From positions 6,131,001-6,195,000 of the forward strand of contig NZ_CP007410.1 of the NCBI RefSeq assembly GCF_000585995.1: a DNA stretch of 64,000 nt, in the 5' to 3' direction. Under the pieces are notes generated by a model. That model ran no database searches. It was not told where the DNA came from and saw only the letters and a program-made list of their open reading frames with translations. Every line of letters starts with the position of its first letter. Position 1 is the first letter of the stretch. The stretch comes from Pseudomonas brassicacearum. GTDB taxonomy: Bacteria; Pseudomonadota; Gammaproteobacteria; Pseudomonadales; Pseudomonadaceae. Shown in pieces: positions 37,498 to 46,590 of the stretch. Position numbers and translations under genes: made by a program.

Positions 37498-39681
37498 ATG
37501 TCATCGACCTCGTTTAGCCAGTCTCTGCGTCGCCTTTGGGCGTTGGATAAGTTCAGTTATAGCGTGCGGGTATTCATCGCCCTGACCGGCAGCATGGGGC
37601 TGTGCTGGTACCTGGATGAGATGGCGCTGCTGATTCCCCTGTTCCTGGGCATCATCGCCAGCGCCCTGGCCGAGACCGACGACAGTTGGCAGGGCCGCCT
37701 CACTGCGCTGGCCGTGACCCTGGTGTGCTTCACCGTCGCGGCGCTGTCGGTGGAGTTGCTGTTCCCCTACCCCATCCTGTTCATCATCGCCCTGGCCCTG
37801 GCGAGCTTTGGCCTGACCATGCTCGGCGCCTTGGGTGAACGCTATGGCGCGATTGCCTCGGCCACCTTGATTCTGTCGGTCTACACCATGATCGGCGTGG
37901 ACCAGCGTGGTGGCGCGGTTAACGACTTCTGGCACGAGCCTCTGCTGCTGGTGGCCGGCGCTACGTGGTACGGCCTGCTTTCGGTGCTGTGGCAAGCACT
38001 GTTTTCCAACCAACCGGTGCAGCAAAGCCTGGCGCGGCTGTTTCGCGAGTTGGGACGTTACCTGAAACTCAAGTCCTCGCTCCTGGAGCCGATCCGCCAG
38101 CTGGACGTCGAGGCCCGTCGCCTGGAACTGGCCCAACAGAACGGCCGGGTGGTCGCGGCGCTCAACAGCGCGAAGGAAATCATCCTGCACCGCGTGGGCA
38201 ATGGCCGACCGGGTTCGAAGGTCAGCCGCTACCTGAAGCTGTACTTCCTCGCCCAAGACATCCACGAACGCGCCAGTTCCTCCCATTACCCCTACAACGC
38301 CTTGGCCGAGGCGTTCTTCCACAGCGATGTGCTGTTCCGCTGCCAACGCCTGCTGCGCCAGCAAGGCAAAGCCTGCCAGGCGCTGGCCGAGTCGATCCAA
38401 CTGCGCCAACCGTTCGTCTACGACCACACCTTCGCTGAAGCCCTCAACGATCTGCACGCGTCGCTGGAACATCTGCGCATCCAGAGCAACCCGGCCTGGC
38501 GCGGTTTGCTGCGTTCGTTGCGGGCACTGGCGGCGAACCTGGGCACCATGGACCGCCTGCTCAGCGATGCGAGCAACCCCGACGCCCTGGCCGACGCCAC
38601 CGACAGCAGCCTGCTGGACCGCTCGCCGCGCAACCTCAAGGACGTCTGGCTGCGCCTGCGCACACAGCTCACGCCCACCTCGCTGCTGTTCCGCCATGCC
38701 CTGCGATTGCCCCTGGCCCTGAGCGTGGGCTACGCCGTGGTGCATATGATCCACCCGTCCCAGGGTTACTGGATCATCCTCACCACGCTGTTCGTTTGCC
38801 AACCCAACTACGGTGCCACCCGGCGCAAGCTCGGCCAGCGGATCATCGGCACCGCCATCGGCCTGACCGTGGCCTGGGCGCTGTTCGATCTGTTTCCCAA
38901 CCCGCTGGTGCAATCGTGCTTCGCCATTGCCGCCGGGGTGGTGTTCTTTACCAACCGCACGACCCGCTACACCCTGGCGACGGCGGCGATCACCATCATG
39001 GTGCTGTTCTGCTTCAACCAGGTGGGCGACGGCTACGGGCTGCTGCTGCCGCGGCTATTCGATACCTTGCTCGGCAGCCTGATCGCCGGGCTTGCGGTGT
39101 TCCTGTTCCTGCCGGACTGGCAGGGCCGGCGGCTGAACAAAGTGCTGGCCAACACGCTGACCTGCAACAGCATTTACCTGCGCCAGATCATGCAGCAATA
39201 CGCCGCCGGCAAAAGTGACGACCTGGCCTATCGCCTGGCCCGACGCAACGCCCACAACGCCGATGCCGCCCTGTCCACCACCCTGGCCAACATGCTGATG
39301 GAACCGGGGCATTTCCGTAAGGAAGCCGATGTGGGCTTCCGCTTCTTGGTGCTGTCCCACACCTTGCTCAGTTACCTGTCAGGCCTGGGCGCCCACCGAG
39401 GTACCGAATTGCCGGCGGATGTGCGCCAGCAGCTGATCGACGGGGCGGGAGTAAAACTGGCAACTAGCATCGACGAAATCGCCCAAGGCCTGGCGAGTAA
39501 AACGCCGATTGTGATCCAGAGCGACGAGGAGGAAGCCCTGGCCAACGAGCTTGAGCAGATGCCCGATGACATTGACGAAGGGCAGCGGTTGGTGCAGACG
39601 CAATTGGGGTTGATCTGTCGTCAGCTGGGGCCCTTGCGGACCCTGGCGGCGCATTTGATCAAGGACACCAGTGAGGCTTGA
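37498..39681 (+). CDS. YccS/FUSC-family inner membrane protein
   Basis: This 727-residue protein has two blocks of six hydrophobic helices (about residues 20-170 and 385-530), each followed by a cytoplasmic helical region. This is the YccS/YhfK layout of the FUSC (fusaric-acid-resistance-like) superfamily. Signature stretches are LALASFGLTMLGALGERYGA and GYWIILTTLFVCQPNYGATR with the downstream LGQRIIGTAIGL. Relatives export aromatic or organic acids, but no substrate is proven for YccS. The start MSSTSFSQSLRRLWALD was chosen over an earlier codon as the membrane block begins directly after it. Confidence 0.88.
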   Translation: MSSTSFSQSLRRLWALDKFSYSVRVFIALTGSMGLCWYLDEMALLIPLFLGIIASALAETDDSWQGRLTALAVTLVCFTVAALSVELLFPYPILFIIALALASFGLTMLGALGERYGAIASATLILSVYTMIGVDQRGGAVNDFWHEPLLLVAGATWYGLLSVLWQALFSNQPVQQSLARLFRELGRYLKLKSSLLEPIRQLDVEARRLELAQQNGRVVAALNSAKEIILHRVGNGRPGSKVSRYLKLYFLAQDIHERASSSHYPYNALAEAFFHSDVLFRCQRLLRQQGKACQALAESIQLRQPFVYDHTFAEALNDLHASLEHLRIQSNPAWRGLLRSLRALAANLGTMDRLLSDASNPDALADATDSSLLDRSPRNLKDVWLRLRTQLTPTSLLFRHALRLPLALSVGYAVVHMIHPSQGYWIILTTLFVCQPNYGATRRKLGQRIIGTAIGLTVAWALFDLFPNPLVQSCFAIAAGVVFFTNRTTRYTLATAAITIMVLFCFNQVGDGYGLLLPRLFDTLLGSLIAGLAVFLFLPDWQGRRLNKVLANTLTCNSIYLRQIMQQYAAGKSDDLAYRLARRNAHNADAALSTTLANMLMEPGHFRKEADVGFRFLVLSHTLLSYLSGLGAHRGTELPADVRQQLIDGAGVKLATSIDEIAQGLASKTPIVIQSDEEEALANELEQMPDDIDEGQRLVQTQLGLICRQLGPLRTLAAHLIKDTSEA

Positions 39682-39705
39682 GAACTGTGGTGAATGGGCC
39701 GGCCT

Positions 39706-39773
39706 CTTCGCGAGCAAGCCCGCTCCCACATTTGGAATGCATTCTCCTGTGGGAGCGGGCTTGCTCGCGAAGG
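39706..39773. repeat. REP pair, GCGAGCAAGCCCGCTCCCAC class
   Basis: Two inverted arms (TTCGCGAGCAAGCCCGCTCC and complement) with a 16-base spacer lie between convergent genes and can act as a terminator hairpin. Confidence 0.88.
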
Positions 39774-39802
39774 GGCCAGCCCAGGCAACTCATCCACTGG
39801 GC

Positions 39803-40540
39803 TCACATCCCATGTTGCTTCAGTAACCGCTCATAACTCCCATCCGCCTTCATCGCCGCAATCTCCCGATCAAACCCCGCCACGATCTGCTCATGCTCCG
39901 GGTTCTTGAGGCTGACCAGGATGTGCAGGCTGTTTTCACTCAAGGGCTTGGGCAGGAATTCCACGGCGTTACGCACCTTGGCGGATTCGCGGGACAGGTA
40001 ATAACGGGCGACGTATTCGTCTTCCAGGGTCAACTTCACGCGGTCGGCCACCAGCATGCGCACGGCCATCGCGAAGTTATGCACAGGGACTTTCTGCATC
40101 TGCCGGTCTTCATCGAATGCCTTGGAGTAGGCGTAGCCGCGCACCACGGCGATGGGATAGGCATACAGCTGTTGCAGGTTGTCGAAATCGATCGGGGCGT
40201 CCTTGCGCTTGATGAAGCGCACCCGGTTGAGCAGGTATTCAGCCGAGAACTGGCCGATATGGGTGCGCTCTTCGCTGTACCAGGCGTTGATCAGCACGTC
40301 ATAGCGTCCCTCACCGATGCCCAGCATCGCCCGGGCCCAGGGCACCTGTTCGAAATCAGTGGCATAACCGGCCCGCGCCAGCGCCGTGCTGACGATATCG
40401 GTCGCCAAGCCACCGTTGATCAACGTGGAATCGGTGAAGGGCGGCCAGCCATCGGCGACCAGACGCAACTTCTGTGCGCAAGCGTTGTGGCTCAGCAACA
40501 GCAACCCGATCAAACCAAGAGCTCGATGCAATCGCGGCAT
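39803..40540 (-). CDS. Periplasmic substrate-binding protein, family 3 (polar amino acid type)
   Basis: This 245-residue protein has a signal peptide (LHRALGLIGLLLLSHNACAQ) and the SBP_bac_3 fold: LRLVADGWPPFTDSTLINGG, YATDFEQVPWARAMLGIGEG, YDVLINAWYSEERTH and a C-terminal SYERLLKQHGM. Relatives of this single-gene type are often not coupled to an ABC transporter and may sense solutes. No permease or ATPase gene lies beside it. The start at MPRLHRALG was chosen because AAGGA lies eight bases before it; an ATG three codons upstream is an alternative. Confidence 0.82.
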   Translation of the reverse strand: MPRLHRALGLIGLLLLSHNACAQKLRLVADGWPPFTDSTLINGGLATDIVSTALARAGYATDFEQVPWARAMLGIGEGRYDVLINAWYSEERTHIGQFSAEYLLNRVRFIKRKDAPIDFDNLQQLYAYPIAVVRGYAYSKAFDEDRQMQKVPVHNFAMAVRMLVADRVKLTLEDEYVARYYLSRESAKVRNAVEFLPKPLSENSLHILVSLKNPEHEQIVAGFDREIAAMKADGSYERLLKQHGM

Positions 40541-40801
40541 GCCAGACATCCTTGACGGGTTCAAAGCCCGGTTTGTTTTTAGCCGGAACTCCAAGGATAT
40601 CCTCGGATATCCGGTCCTAACGTTAGCTCATTGAAACCGTTGCGCAGCCCTGGATCGAAGATTACACAAAGAAGACAACGCCGCGATAAAGGAATGATGG
40701 CATTTTGGCCTTTGTCACAGATTTTTTGCTGGATCTGGCGAGAGACTTCCGAAGACAGCGCGCTTAATATCGGCATCAGGTTCTTAAGGAAATTCAAAAA
40801 A

Positions 40802-41254
40802 ATGGACATCGATTGGGTCTGCAAACACCACAGTGACCTGAGCAAGGAGCAGCTGTATGCCATCCTCAAGTTGCGTGCCGAAGTCTTCGTCGTCGAACAG
40901 AACTGTGCCTACCCGGACGTCGACGGCCTGGACCTGGAGGGCGACACCTGTCATTTGATGGCGTGGCAGGGCAATCACCTGGTGGCCTACCTGCGCTTGC
41001 TCGATCCGCACTCGCAAAACAGCGACGTGGTGATCGGGCGTGTGATCATCGCGCCAGAAGTCCGGGGCAAGGGATTGGGCCATCAACTGATGGAACAGGG
41101 ACTCAAGCACGCCGAGAAGCACTGGCCCGGTACGTCGATCTCATTATCGGCCCAGGCGCATTTGCAGGGGTACTACGGGCGGTATGGGTTTGAACCGGTG
41201 GGGGTGGAGTATCTGGAGGATGGTATTCCACACATTGGAATGCATCGCCCCTGA
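40802..41254 (+). CDS. elaA: ElaA-like GNAT acetyltransferase
   Basis: This 150-residue protein is a GNAT-fold acetyltransferase of the ElaA group. Landmarks are LYAILKLRAEVFVVEQNCAY (residues 17-36), the acetyl-CoA-binding GRVIIAPEVRGKGLGHQLME near residue 80 and the C-terminal GYYGRYGFEPVGVEYLEDGI. Length and ends agree with the E. coli protein. The substrate is unknown. A good ribosome site (TAAGGAAATTC) precedes the ATG; sequence upstream in frame is non-coding. Confidence 0.9.
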   Translation: MDIDWVCKHHSDLSKEQLYAILKLRAEVFVVEQNCAYPDVDGLDLEGDTCHLMAWQGNHLVAYLRLLDPHSQNSDVVIGRVIIAPEVRGKGLGHQLMEQGLKHAEKHWPGTSISLSAQAHLQGYYGRYGFEPVGVEYLEDGIPHIGMHRP

Positions 41255-41260
41255 GGGCGC

Positions 41261-41328
41261 CATCGCGAGCAAGCTCGCTCCCACAGGGATACGCATTCCA
41301 AATGTGGGAGCGAGCTTGCTCGCGATAG
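41261..41328. repeat. REP pair, GCGAGCAAGCTCGCTCCCAC class
   Basis: Two inverted arms CATCGCGAGCAAGCTCGCTC and complement with a short spacer lie between the convergent ends of elaA and the winged-helix gene. Confidence 0.88.
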
Positions 41329-41352
41329 GGCCAGCCCAAACACCCCTTGCAT

Positions 41353-41649
41353 TCAGGGATACTCGAGCACCGCCTTGATCCCCTGCAAATTCCCCTCGAT
41401 CCAGCGCCGATCGATCGCCCCCCAATCGCGAATCCGGTAACACCCGGCGTGGTTACGGGCGCCTTCTTCCTGTTCGAACTCACACACAATATCCAGGTCC
41501 GCCAGCGCCGCAACGGTGTCCTGGGCGGTACGCCGCGGCATGCCGGTGACTTCGGTGAGCGCGGGGATGTTGCTGGCCACGCCGCTGTCGATCAGGTAGG
41601 CCACGTACAAACGGCGATAGAAGCTGCTTTTGGTCTTGCTGACGTCCAT
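41353..41649 (-). CDS. Small winged helix-turn-helix protein
   Basis: This 98-residue protein reads MDVSKTKSSFYRRLYVAYLI and then a winged-helix region (IPALTEVTGMPRRTAQDTVA, ADLDIVCEFEQEEG). The C-terminal WGAIDRRWIEGNLQGIKAVL is helical. It starts four bases after the stop of the YgjP-like gene, so the two form an operon. It is probably a DNA-binding protein, but its target is unknown. Confidence 0.78.
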   Translation of the reverse strand: MDVSKTKSSFYRRLYVAYLIDSGVASNIPALTEVTGMPRRTAQDTVAALADLDIVCEFEQEEGARNHAGCYRIRDWGAIDRRWIEGNLQGIKAVLEYP

Positions 41650-41653
41650 CCGG

Positions 41654-42157
41654 TCATTCCTTGTGTTGTTGCAGATCACGCCAGGTCAGGTACACCCGCA
41701 AGTCGAATTCCAACTGGTGATACCCCGGCAGCATGTGCTCGCAGAGCTGGTAGAACGCCTTGTTGTGGTCCGATTCCTTGAAGTGGGCCAACTCATGCAC
41801 CACGATCATTTTCAGGAATTCAGGCGCCGCGTCCTTGAACAACGACGCAATGCGGATTTCCTTCTTGGCCTTGAGCTTGCCGCCCTGCACCCGTGAGACG
41901 GCGGTGTGCAGGCCGAGGGCGCGGTGGGTCAGGTCGAGACGGTTGTCGAACAGCACCTTATCGATGGCCGGCGCGTTGCGCAGGTATTGTTGCTTGAGTT
42001 CCTGCGCATAACCGTACAGAGCCTTGTCGCTCTGGACCGCATGTCGGTCGGGATAGCGCTGCTGCAGGTAATCGCCCAGCCGATCCTGGGCAATCAATTG
42101 CTGCACTTGTGCTTGCAGGGCGGCGGGATAGGCCTGGAGGTATTTGAGCGCAGTCAT
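41654..42157 (-). CDS. YgjP-like (M48-type) metallopeptidase
   Basis: This 167-residue protein has the zinc motif HELAHFKESDHNKAF (HExxH plus downstream Asp/His near residue 115) and the KKEIRIASLFKDAAPEFLKM strand that precedes it. This is the YgjP/DUF45 family of soluble minigluzincin-like peptidases. The substrate is unknown. The start MTALKYLQAYPAALQ was chosen over an ATG six codons upstream since the helix begins there; both are possible. Confidence 0.85.
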   Translation of the reverse strand: MTALKYLQAYPAALQAQVQQLIAQDRLGDYLQQRYPDRHAVQSDKALYGYAQELKQQYLRNAPAIDKVLFDNRLDLTHRALGLHTAVSRVQGGKLKAKKEIRIASLFKDAAPEFLKMIVVHELAHFKESDHNKAFYQLCEHMLPGYHQLEFDLRVYLTWRDLQQHKE

Positions 42158-42198
42158 CGGTGGCAACACAGTCACAAAAGGCCGCCAGTGTAGCGAAT

Positions 42199-44322
42199 TC
42201 AGGCCTGCACCGCGCTCCAGTCAAATGGCTTGGCAAAGGTATCGGTGTCTTCGGCCATCAGCGGTCGCGCCACGAGGAAGCCTTGCACATACTCGCAGCC
42301 ATGGGTCTTGAGCCACAGGTATTGCTCCGGTGTCTCGACCCCTTCGGCGATCACCCGCAAGCCCAACTGTCGACACAGACCGATCACCGAAGCGGCCAGT
42401 GCCGCGTCCCGGGGCGAGTCAGGTAAACGGGCAATCAGGTGCCGGTCGAGCTTGAGGGTATCGAGTTCAAGGTCGCGCAGATGCGCCAGCGAGCACGGCC
42501 CCGAACCGAAGTCATCCAGCGCCACCCGCACCCCGAGGTGTCGCAGCAGCCGCAGTTGCTTATGGGTTTCGTCGGGGTTGCGCATCAGCGCGTCCTCGGT
42601 CACCTCCACCTCCAACTGTCGGGGCTTCAAGGCATGGCGATCGAGGACCTGGCGCAATTCGGTCACCAAGTTCGGCATGCCAAACTGGGTGCTGCTCAGG
42701 CTCACCCCCAACACCAGGTCATCAGCAAACATCCGCTCCCAGACTTTACGCTGGGCCGCGCTGCGATGATAAATCCAACTGCCCAGCCGACTGATCAACC
42801 GCGCCTCCTCCAGCAACGGCAGGAACAGCCCCGGGGGTACGTCGCCGACGCTCGGGTGCTGCCAGCGCAACAGCGCTTCGAACCCACGGATCCGGCCGTC
42901 GGCAATGGCCACCTGGGGCTGATAGACCATATTGAAGTCACGGTTCTCGATGGCCGAGCGCACGCTTTCCTCGAGCATCAGCCTTGAACGGGCTCGACCG
43001 TTCATTTCGTGATCATAAAAACGGTATTGCTGGCGGCCGGCACGCTTGGCTTCGTACATGGCGATGTCGGACGCGCGCAGCAAACCATCAAGATTGGACC
43101 CGCAATCCGGGTAGGTGGCGATGCCGATACTGGCCCCCAGCGCCACGTCCATGCCTTCGATCTGCTGACAGATCGAGACACGTTCGATGAGTTTTTCCGC
43201 GATCTTGGCCGCATGCTCCGGGAGCTCCAGGTCCAGCAGTGCCGTGAATTCGTCTCCGCCAAGCCGGGCCAGGATGTCGAACGGGCGCAGGCACGCTTTC
43301 AATTGTTCCGACACCCAACGCAACACCCGATCACCGGCGTCATGGCCCAGTGAGTCATTGACGCGCTTGAAACCGTCGAGATCCAGGTACAGCAACACCC
43401 AATTGCTTTCCGACCGTTCGCTGCGCATCAACAGGTTTTCCGCCGTCTGATAAAACCCCCTGCGGTTGAGCAAACCGGTCAATGGGTCAGTGACCGCCTG
43501 GAACTCGAGTTGCTGGTGCAAGTGGCGAACCACCGACATGTCCTGGAGTGTCACCACCATCGCCTTCTGCTCGGCGGGCAGCGGCGCACAGGACAAGGCC
43601 ACTGACACTTGCTGCCCAGGCGCGGTGCGCAGGACAGCGTCGTGCAAACGCCAGGTTTCGCCACGGCCATAAGCAATGTGGATATCGGAACCGATCCATT
43701 CGGGGATATGAGGCTTCTGCAGGAAGTCCAGGAATGGCATCCCCTGCAACTGATCGACGGTGGCGTTGAGCAAACGGCACGTAGACGGGTTGGCGAAGCG
43801 GATACAGCCGCTCTCATCCACCACCAGGATCCCTTCGGCGGCGTTGTCCAGCACCGAGGCGTTGAACGCCCTGGCCGCCTCCAGATCCTGGCTCAGGCGC
43901 TGCAAGGCCCGGCGATTGCGTTGGTGTTCCAGCAACGCCTGGACCTTGGGCTTGAGGATCTGCGGGTCGAAAGGTTTGAACAGGTAATCCACGGCGCCAC
44001 TGGCGTAGCCCTTGATCACCGCATCCTGGGATTGTTCGTTGGCGGTCAGGAAAATGATCGGCGTAAGCCGCGTGCGCTGGCTGCCGCGCATCAGGCGCGC
44101 CACTTCGAAGCCGTCCATGTCCGGCATCTGCACATCCAGCAGAACGAGGTCGATGTCGTGTTCGAGCAGCAGATTAAGGGCCTCGATACCCGAGGACGCG
44201 GTCATCACCTTCCAATCCTGACGCTGCAACAACGCTCGCATGCTGAGCAGGTTTTCGGGGTAATCATCAACAATCAAAAGGACAGAGCTGTCTTCGCCAA
44301 GCGGTGGTTGCGCGCATTCCAT
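42199..44322 (-). CDS. REC-PAS-GGDEF-EAL response regulator, EAL domain degenerate
   Basis: This 707-residue protein starts with a receiver domain (VLLIVDDYPENLLS, phospho-site DLVLLDVQMPD, LTANEQ, Lys in LFKPF; residues about 12-130). A PAS domain follows (VLDNAAEGILVVDESGCIRF), then GGDEF (LARLGGDEFTALLD) with an I-site RPFD five residues before the motif, then EAL (GFEALLRWQHP). The EAL domain has VSLSSTQF where active enzymes have an Asn in the NxS position, and DDFGSGPCSL in loop 6. The likely output is therefore c-di-GMP synthesis, with the EAL domain regulatory. It is divergent from the PL7 genes. The start was set at MECAQPPLGED. Confidence 0.88.
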   Translation of the reverse strand: MECAQPPLGEDSSVLLIVDDYPENLLSMRALLQRQDWKVMTASSGIEALNLLLEHDIDLVLLDVQMPDMDGFEVARLMRGSQRTRLTPIIFLTANEQSQDAVIKGYASGAVDYLFKPFDPQILKPKVQALLEHQRNRRALQRLSQDLEAARAFNASVLDNAAEGILVVDESGCIRFANPSTCRLLNATVDQLQGMPFLDFLQKPHIPEWIGSDIHIAYGRGETWRLHDAVLRTAPGQQVSVALSCAPLPAEQKAMVVTLQDMSVVRHLHQQLEFQAVTDPLTGLLNRRGFYQTAENLLMRSERSESNWVLLYLDLDGFKRVNDSLGHDAGDRVLRWVSEQLKACLRPFDILARLGGDEFTALLDLELPEHAAKIAEKLIERVSICQQIEGMDVALGASIGIATYPDCGSNLDGLLRASDIAMYEAKRAGRQQYRFYDHEMNGRARSRLMLEESVRSAIENRDFNMVYQPQVAIADGRIRGFEALLRWQHPSVGDVPPGLFLPLLEEARLISRLGSWIYHRSAAQRKVWERMFADDLVLGVSLSSTQFGMPNLVTELRQVLDRHALKPRQLEVEVTEDALMRNPDETHKQLRLLRHLGVRVALDDFGSGPCSLAHLRDLELDTLKLDRHLIARLPDSPRDAALAASVIGLCRQLGLRVIAEGVETPEQYLWLKTHGCEYVQGFLVARPLMAEDTDTFAKPFDWSAVQA

Positions 44323-44456
44323 GCTGCTTCTCTTATCGGGCGCCACGTCCGTTTTTTACGTAGCAACGCGGACAAATACTGTGATCTCACTCTAGACCGT
44401 GAATCCCGAAAGCAGTAGGTGTCATCGCGCCATCATCCAGACAAAGCCCGAAATAG

Positions 44457-44598
44457 CCGACTAACGGTCACCCACCTCAGGCACAAAAGCTGCACAGACA
44501 ACTTCGACGGACAATTGACGTCAGCCGTCTGCCGAACGGCTGTCGGCAGTTTCTTCCGTCGTTTGCCAATACGCCCGAAAAAGACCGGCCTAGAGCCT
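44457..44598 (+). promoter_or_regulatory. Conserved leader of PL7 copy 1
   Basis: CCGACTAACGGT (44457-44468) and TAGAGCCT (44591-44598) lie 134 bases apart, and the ATG follows 55 bases after the second block. The same two blocks at the same spacing precede the other two PL7 genes. A GACGGAC-TTGACGTCA block lies between. Confidence 0.65.
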
Positions 44599-44645
44599 TG
44601 CTTTGTGGCGTGCAACTTTTTCATCGAGTGACAGAGGATCCCACC

Positions 44646-45311
44646 ATGATCGATCTCTCAACCTGGAACCTGAGCATTCCCGAAGGCAGCCCGCCGGCCA
44701 CCATCGAAACGTCCCAACTCGTGCAAGGGTTCCAGGACACGTATTTCCACTCCGACTCCGGCACGGTTTTTTTCTGGGCACCGGTGACCGGCGCCACAAC
44801 CGCTAATGCTATTTATCCGCGCAGTGAACTTCGTGAAACCTACAGCAACGGCACTTTGCGCAATTGGCTGTACCCGGCGGCGGACAACAAGCTGGCTGCC
44901 ACCCTGGCCGTCAGCCAGGTGCCCAGCACCGGCAAGCTCGTAATTGGCCAGATCCACGCCAAGGACAGCACCAGCCCGATGGTGAAACTGGAATACCAAT
45001 ACAAAACCTACAGCTCCACCGGCAACATCGTTGCCAAGGTGCGCATGCGCCCGGACGACGAAACAGGCCAGGTCATCACCATCGCCACGGGCATCAAGCT
45101 GAATCAATCCTTCTCTTACCTAATCCACCTCAGCCCCGCCGGCGTCCTGACCATCAATGGCGCGGGTTACCAGTGGAGCTCTCCCATCAGCTCCACTTGG
45201 AGCGACAAACCGCTGTACTTCAAGGCGGGCGTGTACGTGCAGGACAACACCGGTTATCCCACCGAAGGCGGGAACGTGACGTTCAGCCTGCTGGATATCG
45301 ATCACATCTAG
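44646..45311 (+). CDS. Polysaccharide lyase family 7 (alginate lyase-like), copy 1
   Basis: This 221-residue protein is a single PL7 domain with a beta-jelly-roll. The three hallmark motifs are present: RSELRE near residue 59, VIGQIHAKDS near residue 101 and PLYFKAGVYVQDN near residue 191. The Arg, Gln, His and Tyr of the active site are therefore kept. Such enzymes cleave alginate by beta-elimination. There is no signal peptide, as in the P. aeruginosa homologue PA1167. It is the first of three tandem paralogues, each with its own copied leader, so they are separate transcription units. Activity on alginate is inferred from the family. Confidence 0.9.
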   Translation: MIDLSTWNLSIPEGSPPATIETSQLVQGFQDTYFHSDSGTVFFWAPVTGATTANAIYPRSELRETYSNGTLRNWLYPAADNKLAATLAVSQVPSTGKLVIGQIHAKDSTSPMVKLEYQYKTYSSTGNIVAKVRMRPDDETGQVITIATGIKLNQSFSYLIHLSPAGVLTINGAGYQWSSPISSTWSDKPLYFKAGVYVQDNTGYPTEGGNVTFSLLDIDHI

Positions 45312-45401
45312 GCGCTTTGCGTGGCGCCATGGCAGCAACGCAATGCTGCCCGCCCGGGCGACCCTATCAATGCACAATCGTTCATGGCGAGCTCGAAACT
45401 A

Positions 45402-45543
45402 CCGACTAACGGTTATCCATCCAGGCACAGATGCTGCAAACGACCTATTCGACGGACATTTGACGTCAAACATCCGCCGGATGGTTATTCAAAAAACTCC
45501 TTCCTGCGTGATCAACACACTCCAAATGCTCGGAGTAGAGCCT
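45402..45543 (+). promoter_or_regulatory. Conserved leader of PL7 copy 2
   Basis: CCGACTAACGGT (45402-45413) and TAGAGCCT (45536-45543) again lie 134 bases apart, with the ATG 56 bases after the second block. The middle block reads GACGGACATTTGACGTCA. Confidence 0.65.
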
Positions 45544-45591
45544 CCCGCTTTGGTACTCAGCACTTTTACGCCCGTTACGCAGGATCCGACC

Positions 45592-46260
45592 ATGATCGAT
45601 CTGAACACTTGGAACTTGAGCATCCCCGAAGGCAGCCCGGCAATGACCATCGAAACGCCTCGGCTGGCACAAGGATTCAAGGACGACTATTTCCACTCCG
45701 ACACCGGCACGCTGTTCTTCTGGGCGCCGGTGACCGGCACCAAGACTGCAAACGCGATTTATCCACGCAGCGAATTGCGAGAAACCTACAGCGACGGCAC
45801 CCTGCGCAATTGGTTGTATCCGGCGGCGGACAACATCCTGCGTGCTGCAGTAACCGTCAACCAGGTGCCCAGCAGCGGCAAGATCGTGATCGGTCAGATC
45901 CACACCAAAGACAGCACCAGCCCCATGGTGAAACTGGAGTACCAGTACAAAACCTACAGCTCCACCGGCAACATCGTCGCCAAGGTGCGCATGCGCCCCG
46001 ACGACGAAACCGGCCAGGTCATCACCATCGCCACTGGCGTGAAGCTCGACCGCAGCTTTACCTACATGATCCATCTCAGTCCGAAGGGCGCACTGGGCAT
46101 CAGCGCGGCAGGCTACAACTGGAGAACCACTATCGACCCGTCCTGGAAGGTCAAGCCGCTGTACTTCAAGGCGGGCGTGTATGTGCAGGACAACACCGGC
46201 TACACCACCGAAGGCGGAAAAGTGACGTTCAGCCTGCTGGAAATCAACCACAACATCTGA
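45592..46260 (+). CDS. Polysaccharide lyase family 7 (alginate lyase-like), copy 2
   Basis: This 222-residue paralogue is very close to copy 1, with RSELRE, VIGQIHTKDS and PLYFKAGVYVQDN in the same positions. It differs in the loop before the first motif (TGTKTANAIYP), in a segment NILRAAVTVNQVPSSG, and in WRTTIDPSWKVK. No signal peptide is seen. A longer upstream frame exists but has no ribosome site and lies in the leader shared with the other copies, so MIDLNTWNLS is the start. Confidence 0.9.
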   Translation: MIDLNTWNLSIPEGSPAMTIETPRLAQGFKDDYFHSDTGTLFFWAPVTGTKTANAIYPRSELRETYSDGTLRNWLYPAADNILRAAVTVNQVPSSGKIVIGQIHTKDSTSPMVKLEYQYKTYSSTGNIVAKVRMRPDDETGQVITIATGVKLDRSFTYMIHLSPKGALGISAAGYNWRTTIDPSWKVKPLYFKAGVYVQDNTGYTTEGGKVTFSLLEINHNI

Positions 46261-46401
46261 TCGTTTTTCCTGGCGCCATGGCAGCACGGATGCTGCTTGC
46301 GTCGCCCCCTCCCCACGCTTCGCATTCGCACCTCACCCTCGATCGAGCACACGACCCGCAGCAGTGCCATATCGCTATCGTTCAAAAAAAATCCGCTTTA
46401 A

Positions 46402-46544
46402 CCGACTAACGGTCGCTTGTCTCGGGCACCAAAGCGGCAAACGCCACTCTGACGGTCTGCTGACGCCAACCCTCCGCCGGAATCACGTGAAAAACGTTCG
46501 ATCCTGCTTCCTCCTGGCGTCTGCCAAAGCGCGTCTTAGAGCCT
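46402..46544 (+). promoter_or_regulatory. Conserved leader of PL7 copy 3
   Basis: CCGACTAACGGT (46402-46413) and TAGAGCCT (46537-46544) are 135 bases apart, with the ATG 54 bases after the second block. The middle block has drifted most in this copy (GACGGTCTGCTGACG). Confidence 0.62.
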
Positions 46545-46590
46545 CCGGCTGTGGCGTAAATCATTTCTTATGTACAGAAAGGATCCGAGC

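Noticed and set aside
42230..44418. Plus-strand frames opposite the GGDEF-EAL gene.
   Set aside because: Shadow frames of a gene with recognised domains throughout.
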